A program made the position numbers and the translations under genes. The notes beneath the pieces are model-generated. The model was not told where the DNA came from. It saw only the letters and a program-made list of their open reading frames with translations, and did not search any database. A stretch of DNA of 64,000 nucleotides from contig MNCI01037977.1 of NCBI GenBank assembly GCA_015680685.1, positions 184,910 to 248,909 on the forward strand. The letters run 5' to 3'. Shown here piece by piece: positions 48,500 through 59,592 of this stretch (positions are counted from its first letter, which is position 1; each line of letters begins with the position of its first letter). The stretch comes from Gnetum montanum. Lineage: Eukaryota > Streptophyta > Gnetopsida > Gnetales > Gnetaceae.

Positions 48500-50963
48500 A
48501 ATTCTAGAACTAATAAGCAAATAAGTTACTTCCATGCATCTTTGAGACAGTTTCATATTCTCATTTTCAAGCCACCGGGTATATTCTAATTTGGTGGCTA
48601 CTATGTAGACTGGGTGTTGCTCACACACTTGCTCCTAAAATTTATGGTGGGCTAGTATAGGGGTTGTGTTAATATTTTGAACTTCCAGTTCACAACTGCA
48701 TTCTTTATGATTATTTGTGATGCATGGATTTGTCTGTCTCTCCACAATGATAGGTTTATTATTTATGTCTTGTGTTGGAGTAGTGATGGTTATTGGCTTT
48801 TGCATATGATTAGGAGAAATGATTTTTGCGAGGAAGGTTGTTGCATCAGATTGGCCTTGTGCTAGTTCAGGTGATGTAGTAGGTCCATGAGTATTTTGCT
48901 TTGACCTACGACCTTTCCTCCAAAATGGACATTTTTGAGATTTTGGTTAAGATCTAATAGTGTTATCATTTACGTGTATGTTCAAAATATAAGTGGAATT
49001 CTCTTGCTGATGTTTTGATGCTAAACCTTCCTATGTTATTGGAGGTGACATAAGGTGGAGGTAAGTATGAGAATATTGAGGATATGATGTAGGGTGAGAG
49101 GTGTGAGGTGGTGATCTTGTATAAGATGTTGTAGGATAATGATATTTGGGGGAGTGGTAGTAGTGATTTGAAGTAGAGGAAGTAAAACTAGTTGGTGAAA
49201 TAGGGTGTTGAACATAATATCTATGTGGGTCTGGTTGGTAGGAAGGATAGGGCTAGTTTGGCGATGGCCTTCCCCATGACTGTGGTTGTTGCCACTGCAG
49301 TTGATGCCAGTGTTGAGGCTAGTAATAAGTCCCCCCAGGATAGTATGGTTGGTTTTAGGGTTGTCTAAAATTATTGTGGAAGAGGAAATATAAGGTGCAT
49401 GTGCTTCTATACAAAATTTAGATTTAATGCCCTTGCCTGATACTCATGTAGATGCAACAAGATCGGGCAATGACCCTTCAGATGGTCATATATGCAAATG
49501 TCACATCTATTATCTTCATTTGTGGTTGAGTCTATAGCTTGAGTTTCTTTAGCCATTTTTCCTGTTTGTTGATAAGTGTATCTAGCTATTTCTTGGTTCT
49601 TTTCCCTCCTTTTGTTTTGATCACTTTATTTGCTTTGTGTCACTCTATCCTCTATGGTTTCTATGCAAGTTTTAACTTTCTCATTCATCCCTTCCAACAA
49701 CTTGCCTAGCTTTGCTTCAAGCTCATCGATAAAATTTTGTATTGATAAGGTTGGTTGGAAAATCATCTCATTAAGAGTTGCCTCTTTTTCCTCATCATAG
49801 ATATGGACCCTTTTCTTTTGAAGAGTTGGATCCTAGTTGTTTTCCTCTATAGTCTCTCGTTTACATAGCTCCTTCTTTTGCCACATGCTTGATCAACTCT
49901 TGGATCTGATGGGTTCATAGCTTGTATAATTGACCTGGAGCATACATCCCAAGGGTCTTCCTTGTTTCATTTTGAAGCCCATCTATGATGTGGAAAAGTT
50001 GCCTTTCCTTAGAGAAACCATGGCCTGAGCATCTATGTAGTAGCAAATAGTATCTATCCAAGGCCACATCTAAGGGTTCATGATTTTCTTGCTTCCACTC
50101 TTGGATTTATCTCCTTAGGTTGGACACTCTCTCATAGGTTTAGTATTTTTCATTGAAAAGTTCTAGAATTGTGAACCATTGGTGAATGGAACTTGGTTCC
50201 AATGATCTATACCAACTTTCAGCTTCGTCGATTAGCATTCTAGGAAAGAGTTTAAGCTTTTGCCATCCATTTTCAATATTGTACAAGGCACAGGCATCAT
50301 GGAAAGCTTGTATATGATGTTGTGAATTTGAGTTGTAGCCTCCTGCAAATTTAGGGATATTATTTATATCAAGCCTAGGTAAGCAACTATCCCTGCAATG
50401 CCTATGAGGTACCTTAACTGCCTCCATGATCTGCATTAGGCTCTTAGTGGTCAACAAGGGTTCATCATCATTAGACATGTTGTGATGAAAATTTCTATTT
50501 CTATTTTTTAATTATGATAATCTTGTCTATGCTCATGGTGATGTCTTTGATTTTGCCCTTGGGTTTGATTTCTATCTTTGTCTTGACCCCATAGTGGAGC
50601 TCTATCTCTATACCTATGTTCATCTTCATCAAAACTAGACATTAAAGAGGAAGAGAAAGATGAGGAACTAGGAGAATTGCCATGGCTTCTATAGTTCTCC
50701 CCATGGTCCCTTGATTTATCTTGTCTATGTTTAGTAGAGGTCCTAAGCCTTGAGGCCCTCCTTGATCTAGGACTTACTTCATCTCCTCTATGATTGTCTA
50801 CATTAATTGAATGCAGTCTTTGAGTGTAGTAAGGGTCTAAATGAGCATAGGAAACCCTTGCTTAAGGTTGTTCACTCTAATTTTCTTCAGTGTAAATCCT
50901 ATCATTTCTTCTATGAGTGCTTTCATCATATGATGCATTATTGGTCCTATGTGAAGAAGACAT
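48500..50963 (-). pseudogene. gag: Element F gag, broken
   Basis: The start is near 50963. The capsid piece 50478-50140 is well kept: LPRLDINNIPKFAGGY, HHIQAFHDACALYNIENGW, LKLFPRMLIDEAESWYRSL and ILELFNEKY. The nucleocapsid knuckle (about 49468-49505) is complete: CDICIYDHLKGHC. The C-terminal 48500-48900 stretch matches the end of the G reading (VATKLEDS...WLENE-like), which in C lies between protease and RT, so the protease core seems deleted. Several stops. Confidence 0.78.
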
Positions 50964-51076
50964 GGTTTTTCTGATAACATGTGTGATTTAAAATATTAAT
51001 GTTTTCTTAGAGATAGATCATTAATAACTTTATAGTGATCGTGTATAATATAACTAATTTAGAAAACTAGCATCAT

Positions 51077-51093
51077 CCTTGACAACGATGCCA
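51077..51093 (-). other. Primer-binding site of element F
   Basis: The minus strand reads TGGCATCGTTGTCAAGG, one base inside the 5' LTR. Confidence 0.78.
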
Positions 51094-51094
51094 A

Positions 51095-51995
51095 TGATGA
51101 GTGACGAGGTACTCTTACATCCAACCATACGAATCACAAGCATTTACATATGATTCAGTTGAATTCTGTAGATGGGACTAGTTATGACATCTAGATCGCT
51201 ATGCCTTGACCGTAGTTCACTGTCTTCCCACTTGGACTAGTGGTAGCCTTATCACGTATGGTTTAGTCTAGAGTGAGGCATATGATTTTTATTATTTTAT
51301 ATTTTATTGTTCTACAATTAACAATAGGTTGAGACTCAATTTATAATCAATTCAACTAATCTAATTGCTAATTAATAATCAACTACCCTAACATATGTAT
51401 TCGATCCCACTTTCTATGCACATCTTGCACACATATAACGCTGCTAGGTTATCAAACGTTAAACGTTGCTAGGATTACCAAGAGTCATACGCATGCTTGA
51501 AGCAAATGTACTTATGTATCTAATTAATTAACATGCATGAAAATGTAAGTATTAACTAAGTACATGAAAAGTAAATTGCATGGAAAGTAAATCTAATCTA
51601 ATCAAAGTGCTGTAATGAATAAGAATCAATCTCGATTTTATTGCCATTCATGGAATATGTCCAGGTACATTACCACTTAAATAAGACTTCATAAAAATGA
51701 CTCAAATCCATTCTGTGGGCACTCACTGACTGTTCTGTAAGATTATGGAATAAAACTGCAAGAGTTCAGCTACTCTATTGAAAAAACTATGAAAAACTAA
51801 TGTAAAAACTATTGCCCAAACTATGCATCCAAGTGCTATATTTATAGGCTAGCCNNNNNNNNNNNNNNNNNNNNNNNNNNNNNNCCAATATCTGATATCT
51901 GATAATGCATCTAGGTGCCCAATATCGAGTATTTGATATTGTGGCTCCAATATCAAATATATCTGATATTGGAGCCAGCAAATCATGACTCATCA
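51095..51995 (-). repeat. 5' LTR of element F
   Basis: It pairs with 45567-46417. It contains a 30-N gap at 51855-51884, just where the U3 palindromic array begins. GATATC/AATATC dyads continue to about 51980. Confidence 0.86.
51855..51884. other. Assembly gap (30 N)
   Basis: A run of 30 N between AGCC and CCAATATCTG, inside the palindromic U3 array of element F. The array probably caused the break. Confidence 0.95.
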
Positions 51996-52359
51996 CTTGG
52001 TAATTCTAGTAGTGGATATGTGGATTCAAGACGTGTACAACAAGCTGGGAATGGATGCTTATTGGCCATAGGCTAGCATAGACTTTATCTTCCCATTGTT
52101 AATTAGATTAAATAATTTATTTCTCTATTATCATTAGGAGTAGCATAATGCTAGAATAACATCAACAATCATATGCCTCACTTTGGACTAAATCATATGT
52201 GACAAAGCTACCACTAGTCCAAGTGGGAAGATAGTGAACTACGATCAAGGCATAACAATTTAGATTCCACAACTAGTCCCATCCACATAATTTGATTAGA
52301 TTGTGCATGAACACTTGTGATTCATATGGTTGGGCATAGGGGGTACTTGTTGCTTATCA
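51996..52359 (+). repeat. 3' LTR of element D, second part
   Basis: It resumes with the duplicated CTTGG and ends GCTTATCA, then AACCT (target-site copy). It completes the LTR begun at 45071; the total is about 855 bp. Confidence 0.85.
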
Positions 52360-52680
52360 AACCTTTTATTGAGAGAACTAGAGGGATGGATGAGGTGGTC
52401 TCATTGCTTTACACAATTATCTACCCAATCATCTTGATAGCATAACACAAAACCCAAAACATAGTGTTGACTTTTGCATCATGACTGGTGATATTATTAA
52501 TAGAAACATAAAACCCATTCATAAAGTGTATAGAAAATGACTCAAGAAAGGAAAATTATAACAAAAAGAAAGAGAACAAGAAATGAAAAACATATTAAGA
52601 ATTAGAAAATGTTGAAAGAGATAGGAAAATGATAAAAAATTATAAAACAAAAAAGTGAAAAGCACTTATTAGTTCTTAAT
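52360..52680 (-). other. Element G non-coding stretch after gag
   Basis: It matches 48236-48500 of F. It includes A-rich sequence. The left edge is the insertion point of D. Confidence 0.65.
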
Positions 52681-55136
52681 TTAGGATGGGGAATCTCTCC
52701 CATGACTAAGATTATAGGTGGGACAAGAGCTAATAAGTGGTTTGGATGTCTCCATGGATCTTTTAACTGGTTTTGTATGTTCATTTTCAAGCCATAGGGA
52801 GTCTTCTAGTTTAGTGGCTATTATGTAGACTTGGTTCTGCTCACACACTTTTTTCTTGGCTTTGTTGTAGATTTGTATAGGGATTGTGTTAATATTTGAA
52901 CTTTCGACCCACAAGTGCACCCTTGATCATTATTAGTGATGCATAGAGTTTTTTGTCTCTCCATAGTGATAGGTTCATCTTTCAAGTCTTGTGTTGGAAT
53001 GATGATGGTTGTCGGCTTTTGCGTATGATTAGGATACATCGTTCTTATGAGGAAGGATGTTGCACTAGATTGGCCTTGTGCTAGTTTTGATGAGTTAGTA
53101 GGTTTATGAGTTTTGTGCCCATGTGAGGAAACTATCCTAAAGAAAGGACATTTCCAAGATTTTTGTTGAGATCTACTAACATTATCATTTACTTGTATGT
53201 TCACAACACAAGTGGCATTCTTTTGTTGAGTTTGTGGTGTTAATCCTTCCTATGTCATTGGTGGTTACATATGTTAGAGGGAAGTATAAGAATATTGAGG
53301 ATTTCATGGAGGATAAGAGGTTCAAGATGGTGATCCCATAAGAGATGTTGTGAGTTGATGATATTTGGGAGAGTGGTAGTAGTGATTTGAGGTAGAGGAA
53401 GTAGAACCATTTGGAGAAATAGGTTTTTGAACATAATGTTCATATGGGTTTGGTTGGTAATAAGGATATTACTGGTTTGTCAATGGCATCCCCCACAACT
53501 ATGGGTTTTGCCACTATAGTTGATGGTAGTTTTGAGGTTGATAAGAAGTCCTACTAGAATAGTATGGTTGGTTGTAGGACTATCTATAATTACCTTGTGA
53601 GTAAGGTAATTTCCTAAGGATTTTCTTTTGTATGAACTTGGGATTCAAAGCAAAAGCCCCAAACTCATGTAGATGTAACATAATTGGGCAATAGCCCTTT
53701 GGATGATCGTATTGGCAGATGTCACATTCATCATCCTCTTTTGTGGTTGAGTCTATAACCTCTTCTCCTACAAGTATTTTTCCTTATTGACAATAAGTGT
53801 TCCTACTTTTTTCTTTAGTCTTTTTCCTCTTTTTGTTTTGCTCATTTGATCCTCTTTGCGTCACCCTCTCCTCTATGGTTTTCACGTAGGTTGTAACTTT
53901 ATCATTCATAAACTTCCACAACTTATCTATCCTTGCTTCAAGCTCATTGATAGACTTTTGTATTGGCAAGGTTTGTTGTGAAATCAATTCATTAAGAGAT
54001 GCCTCTTTTTCCTCATCATGGATATGGACCCACTTCTTTTGAAGAGTTGGGTCCCAATTATATTCCTCTACATTCTCTTATTTACGTAGCTCTCCTTCTT
54101 CTTTAGCCACTTGCTTAGTTAACCCTTGTATATGAGCTTTTAATTCTAATAACCGACCTTGGGCATACATCCCAAGGATCTCTGTCATTTGATTACAAAG
54201 CCCATATATGATATGGAAAACTACTCTTTTTGAGAAAAATCATGGACTAGGCATTTATGTAGTAGAGAATAGTATCTATCAAGGTTGCATCCAAGGATTT
54301 ATGTTTTTCTTGCTTCCATCCTTAGATTTGTTTTCTCAAGTTGGATACTCTCTCATAGGTTTGGTATTTTTCATTGAAGAGTTTATGCATTATGGACCAC
54401 CGGTGGATTGAATCTAGTTCCAATGATCTATACTAACTTTCAGCTTCGTCTATTAGTATCCTAGGGAAGAGCTTAAGCTTTTGCCATTTATGTTCTATGT
54501 TTTGCAAGGCATAGGCATCATGGAAGGCTTGTAAATGATGTTGTCGATTAGAATTATAACCTCTCTTAAATTTAGGGATGTTGTTCATATTAAGCCATTT
54601 GATGTGGCTTTTCCTTTGATGCCTTTGAGGTATTTGAACTACCTCCCTAAGCTGTGTCATGCCCTTAGTAGCCAAAAAGGGTTCATTTTCATCAAACATG
54701 TCAAGGTGATAATCTCTATTTCTATTTTTCTAATTGTGATGCTCTTGTTTATGCTCACTTTGATATCTTTCATCTTGTCCTTGCATTCTATTTCTATCTC
54801 CATCTATACCCCTTAGTGGAGCTCTATCTCTATACCTATGTTCATCTTCGTTAGAACTAGACATTGAAGAGGAAGAGGAAGATGGGGAATTGGGAGAATT
54901 GCTATGGCTCCTACATCTCCCCCATGGTCCCTTGATTTATCTTTTCTAGGTTTAAAGGAGGTCTTAGGCCTTGAAGCCCTCATTGTTCAAGGACCTACTC
55001 CATCTCCTCTAGGATTATCTACATTAGTTGAATGTAGTCTTTAAGTGTAGTAAGGATCTAAGTGAGCATGTGAAACCCCTACTTAAGGTTGTTCACTCCA
55101 ATTTTCTTTAGTATAGATCTAGACTCAAGAAGACAT
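52681..55136 (-). pseudogene. gag: Element G gag, broken
   Basis: The start codon is at 55136. The capsid piece 54699-54433 has NNIPKFKRGYNSNRQHHLQA and KLKLFPRILIDEAES. The piece 53987-53784 has a charged helix (INELEARIDKLWKFMNDK). The knuckle at 53688-53725 is complete: CDICQYDHPKGYC. The C-terminal segment keeps VYIIATKLEDSLWLENE, equal to the protease-RT linker of C, and ends NLSHGRDSPS over the polypurine motif (about 52683-52705). No pol domain. Confidence 0.77.
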
Positions 55137-55249
55137 GATTTTATTTAATAATGTGTGAAACTTAAAATATGAATCTTTTCTATAAGATATATTGTTAATT
55201 TGTTTATAGTGATCATGTATAATATAACCAATCTAGATAACTAGCACCA

Positions 55250-55267
55250 TCCCTAGCAATGGCACCA
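55250..55267 (-). other. Primer-binding site of element G
   Basis: The minus strand reads TGGTGCCATTGCTAGGGA, one base inside the 5' LTR. It is close to the consensus. Confidence 0.8.
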
Positions 55268-55268
55268 A

Positions 55269-56118
55269 TGATGAACAATTGGTACCCCCTACACCCAACC
55301 ATACAAATCACAAGCCTTCATGCATGATTCAGTTGAATTTCGTGGATGAGACTAGTGTGGCATCAAGATTGTTAAGCATTGATCACATGACGTTGTGTTC
55401 CCACCTGGACTAGTGGTAGTTTTATCACATATGGTTTAGTCCAAGGTGAGGCATATGATTGTTGATGTTGTTTGGCTTGATGCTAATCCTAACAATAATA
55501 GAGAAATTAAGTATTTAATCTAATTAACAATGAGAAGATAACCCTAAACTAGCCTACAAGAAATAAGTGTATGTTCTTAGCTTACCATACATGTCCTAAA
55601 CCCATGTATCCACTATTAGGATTACCAAGCATTATGCTAGTGGGAAAACCAAGAAATAATGGTAATGGGATCACCAAGTGAACATGTGTTTATTGTCAAA
55701 ATTGGTCGCACTCATTCCACCAATTGATTAACATGCGTGAAAACTTAAATATTAACTAAAGTACATGAAGAGTAAATTGCATGGAAAGTAAATCTAACCT
55801 AAGTCAAAGTGACACAATGAATATGAATCAATCTTGATCTTATTTTCATTCATGGAATGTGTCCAGGTACAATGCCACTCAAATAAGACTCCGTACAATT
55901 GACTCAAATCCACAATATGGGCATTCATTAACTGCTACTAAAATCACGAAATGAAACTACGAGAGTCTAGCTACAAAAATGACCAAAAGTTGCCTCATAT
56001 GTGGTGGGTGCTCACATATTTATAGGCAAGGAAAGATGCTACATCAACACATATGTGTCAATGCATCAATGCATGCATCAACAGGGATGCGTCAACATAG
56101 CCAACTAATGATTCATCA
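55269..56118 (-). repeat. 5' LTR of element G
   Basis: It starts TGATGAACAATTGGTACCCC and ends GATTCATCA. It pairs with 9173-9990. The U3 array (about 56043-56098) has ATGCAT/TGCAT cores (CATCAATGCATGCATCAAC). TATA complement ATTTATAGGC near 56018. Confidence 0.85.
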
Positions 56119-57280
56119 TAACGATCTTATTTCTCAATTAGGAACATTATCAAATATCTAATCTCCATTTTAAGACATTGGCTTAGGGTGTCATTATCCT
56201 TGGTCTCTTTGGAGCTCTTGTACACATATTTTTAGGACCTCTTTCTTAACTATAACTTTTCTTAGGCAAGAAACATAAAACGTTTCTGAATTATACTAGG
56301 TGAGGAGAACTTAGGGAGAGACCTATGAATAAGTCTACAACAATTCAAAAGAGTCCAAGAACAATAATATGCTATGTTGGAAAATGAGATGTCCCTAGCC
56401 TAAAGTGGAGATTAGGTACTGAAATAATGTTCTCCTTAGCAAATAAACCGTTTACCTATGCAACTCAAATGTAATAGAGGATGAGTTTCTTATTCTCTTA
56501 CGAGGTTTTGGAATGTATGTTTTAAGATACCACAACTATAGTTTCTTATTCTAGTAGAGAATGCTAGGTTATGGATTAAAAATACCATAAAAGTTAGATT
56601 CAAATTTAGCAATTATGTAGTTGTGTAGTAGCTTTATGATGGGACACCCTTTTAGTAATTAGCATCAAACTTACTATGTTGGTAAAGGTTGTACTACCAA
56701 TCTGAGTTTCTTGAAAAAAAGGTGTATATGTTACTTTTTATGTTATTATTTGACTCTGCAAAATATTTTAGTAAGAGCAAAAGAAAATGTTAATGAACTA
56801 ATTGTAATGAGTAATCATGGTAAATAATCACAACTCCTCACTATATGAGTTAACCTTTTGATGATCCACTTAGCATAGGGTTCAATAAATATATATACCA
56901 CGACCAAGTAGCATCGTCACACATACCACAACCAAGTAGCATTGTCACTTTTGCTTATGAGAAATAACTTAATATAGTACATGCATTTATTAATGTATTT
57001 TGTTTAAATTGGAAACATCATAAGCCTTTTTAAGCAATTTATTACTTTGCCAATTGAAATAAAAATTTAGATTATAGTAGAAAATTGTGCTTAGAAAAAA
57101 TGATACTTCATTAAAATGAAATGAATTTTTACTATGTTTGAAGATGTATTCAAACTCTCTGTAAACGGCAAGCCATATTTCTTAATAAAGAACGGATCAT
57201 AATTCACTGTGGGATTCCAGCAGCAAATTCTAAACATTCCACTTCCATCTTAATATCTTGACTAATGAAACCATGTTCAT
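56119..57280. other. Unassigned AT-rich sequence
   Basis: No gene and no similarity to the LTR elements of the window was recognised. It contains a small tandem duplication (56896-56948). Confidence 0.5.
56896..56948. repeat. Two-copy tandem repeat, 28-bp period
   Basis: TACCACGACCAAGTAGCATC and TACCACAACCAAGTAGCATT start at 56896 and 56924 and both continue with GTCAC. Confidence 0.8.
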
Positions 57281-57570
57281 TACGAAAGGCATGTACGGAA
57301 CATGACAGGATAGAATCAAGGACCCCCGGAACTCCAGCCCGGCCGCTCGAACAAGGATAAAAAGTTCCTAGTTTTAGGAGCAGCAGAGCCTGGGAATAGG
57401 AGAACTACAAAGTGAAAAATGAAAAATGGTATGGTTGGCAGAAAACAGAAGCCGAATTAGAATGTTCGCCATTTTTGTAATTGGGAGCAGAAAACACCGT
57501 GACAAGACGTTCCTTTCCGTCGCAGAACGGTAACCACGTCAAACACGCTAATGACCGCTGCAAACCTTGT
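57281..57570. other. Higher-GC unassigned island
   Basis: It stands out from AT-rich surroundings and contains CCCGGAACTCCAGCCCGGCC and several CG dinucleotides (57330-57560). No open frame of note. It could be a remnant of host promoter or exon sequence; nothing confirms this. Confidence 0.35.
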
Positions 57571-58149
57571 TTCTTAATTATATCATTTTCTCAAAATTCT
57601 TATGTTTCTTAATTTTAAACTTTAATTCATAGAAAATTTATGTTGCAGTACTTTTTACTAAATAAGTAGTGAAAGTCAAAATTTAATATGGAAAATAATA
57701 TTATATACTTGATTTTCCATCCTATATAATTTTGAAGAAAATGATTCTTCTTCTAATTCCAAAAAGGAGGGCATGAAGATATCAACATTGATGTTGCATT
57801 TCTAGATAATTCTTAAAACCAAGAAGAAAATTACAAAGAAAATACTGGTGGTTGAGAGCAAGTTAATTGAAAATCTTATGCCTTCATTACACAAGTCTAT
57901 TCCATAGTTTTTCTACAGGACTAGAGACTTTGAGAACAACAACAAATAATACCAATTCCCTTGTCAAAAGGTCATTAGTAAATAGTTTTGAATCCAAGAA
58001 TTCTTTTAGAGCTTTAGTTGTAAAGTGAGACTCTCACATCTATACATTTACAATAAATCATCTCTTTAAAAATGTTATAGAACTCTTAAAAACCCCCAAA
58101 AAAATACATAATCTTACATTATATCTTCAAAAATTGTTTAGATATAAAT
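57571..58149. other. Unassigned sequence upstream of LINE remnant
   Basis: AT-rich with no clear coding content. It may include the decayed first part of the LINE. Confidence 0.4.
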
Positions 58150-59400
58150 TTTCTTCAAAGAGATTAAAAGGCAAGGATCTAGACTTCAACCTGCTACAAA
58201 TTTGTTTTTACTAATAGTTACTATGTTTCTTCTATTCATGAGACTAGAAAAAGTGGATCAATGATCCTTCTTCATAATAAATAGGAGTTCGTTATTGATA
58301 AAGGCAATGATAATTTGGGCAATTGTACTTGTATTTAGCCTCATTATGCAAATCAAATCTTGGGTTTTGTTTCTTTCTATACTTCTTGTAATCTTAATGA
58401 TAGAAGACTGTTGTCAAAGTGGTTATCTTTCAACTTGCCTACTGCCAATGATAAAAAAATCTAAAGGATGAAATTGAAGGAAGGAGATGAAGTTTAGAGA
58501 ACAATAAGTTCCATTATAATATGCAACTCAAGGATAAACTTAACTTGCATGAAGCTAAGAAAAAGTATTTTTCATCTAACCATGTTAATTAGTTCACATA
58601 GAATAATGCTAGACAAAGGAATTATTACATTACTTTGAGGTTAGATCAAATTTATTTGGCAACTTTGCATCTCTACCTAATCTAATCTCAATAAGGAGTA
58701 TCTCCTTCAACGAAGGTAAAAGCAAAGAAGCTTACTTTCAAAGTCTTAATTTGCTAATCATAATCATTACAAAGCTAAGGAACTCATCTTTGTGCTTGCA
58801 GCTCTTAATTACAAATGGTGATCAAGCTACCAAAGAATTTTTTTCACTTTCTCAAAGGAAGACAAAACTACCATAAGATATAAGCTATTTAGGTTAATGA
58901 TCATATATTCACCTCCAAAAATGACATTTTACAAGCATTTATTGAATATTATTCTAAAATTCTTCAATAAGGAAGATGTTGATATTTTACTTCATCATGA
59001 CAACAAAGTTAGTCTTTTCGTAGAATTATTTAAGAAATTTTGGTCCCTTTTAAGGTAACTAGTTATGATGTGTATAAAAAGGCTATTAATAAAAACTCTT
59101 TTAGTAAAGTTATAAATGCTAGTATTATTAAACTCTTGTCCAAAGAAGAGACAACACTAACATATGTAATTAGCACCCAATTACTTTGTTGAATGTTTTC
59201 TGTAAATTGTTGCTAAAGCCATTCCCAATAAATTGAAGCTTTTTTCATGCATCTCATCACTAAAGAGAAAACTAGTCTTATTTAACGCAAGTACATCTTA
59301 AATAACGTAGTTACTACAGTTGAAGATATGCATTAGGCTTCTTCCAGTAATAAGTGAACTATTCTCTTAAACTTGATTGGTTTTTCGTAATCAATAAGGC
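58150..59400 (+). pseudogene. L1-type LINE remnant (endonuclease and start of RT)
   Basis: Plant L1-type LINEs encode an AP-endonuclease-like domain followed by RT. In shifting frames this region gives GSMILLHNK, then SFYTSCNLNDRR with KWLSFNLPTAND (compare the plant LINE pattern VYAP..L..RR.LW.WLS..LP), then FT(stop)NNARQRNYYITLRLDQ, matching the FTW.N.R....I..RLDR.Y hallmark of these endonucleases. Further on, KEDKTTIRYKLFR and KAIPNKLKLF followed by ILNNVVTTVEDMH fit the linker and early RT. The RT catalytic block is missing. The recognition is by eye and the decay is heavy. Confidence 0.65.
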
Positions 59401-59592
59401 ATTCTAAGTTAAGTAATGCATTTAAAAACCATGTTGATATGCTTTTATCTTAATGTTTTTAATGTCTATGCATAAATGTAACATTTTCAGCTATGATTGA
59501 GTTTCAAAGATAAAGATCTACCTCTTCATAAAAGCAACAGAGAAAAAGAACTCATGTACCCAACCCCATTTTATTAGGACAAGTTATACAAT
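59401..59592. other. Unassigned sequence before element A2
   Basis: AT-rich; nothing recognised. Confidence 0.4.

Larger units (their letters stand above)
45567..51995 (-). mobile_element. Element F: gag-only LTR retrotransposon
   Basis: LTRs 45567-46417 (3') and 51095-51995 (5') bound a 4.7 kb interior with gag and a 3' non-coding region. It is flanked by an exact 5-bp target-site duplication CTTGG (45562-45566 and 51996-52000). No protease core, RT or integrase. It has the same organisation as D and G, so this is a multi-copy non-autonomous subfamily. Confidence 0.92.
11664..52359 (+). mobile_element. Element D: gag-only LTR retrotransposon, split by C and F
   Basis: Its parts are the 5' LTR 11664-12487, gag start to 12841, [C inserted], gag 40707-42970, 3' non-coding to 45070, and a 3' LTR 45071-45566 plus 51996-52359 around F. 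Own length is about 6.4 kb. Flanking GACCT (11659-11663) and AACCT (52360-52364) form a 4/5 target-site duplication inside G. No pol is seen. The gag flanks of C join into the order found in F and G. Confidence 0.85.
9173..56118 (-). mobile_element. Element G: outermost gag-only LTR retrotransposon, split by D
   Basis: The left part (9173-11663) has the 3' LTR and 3' non-coding region. The right part (52360-56118) has gag, the primer-binding site and the 5' LTR. Joining the flanks of D restores the sequence order seen uninterrupted in element F near 48180-48260. Without D the element is about 6.2 kb. No pol genes are present. A clear target-site duplication is not seen (ATAGT against TAACG), so the outer borders may be eroded. 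It is the oldest layer of the nest. Confidence 0.8.

Noticed and set aside
9168-56123. Target-site duplication for element G
   Set aside because: ATAGT and TAACG do not match convincingly even with one-base shifts.
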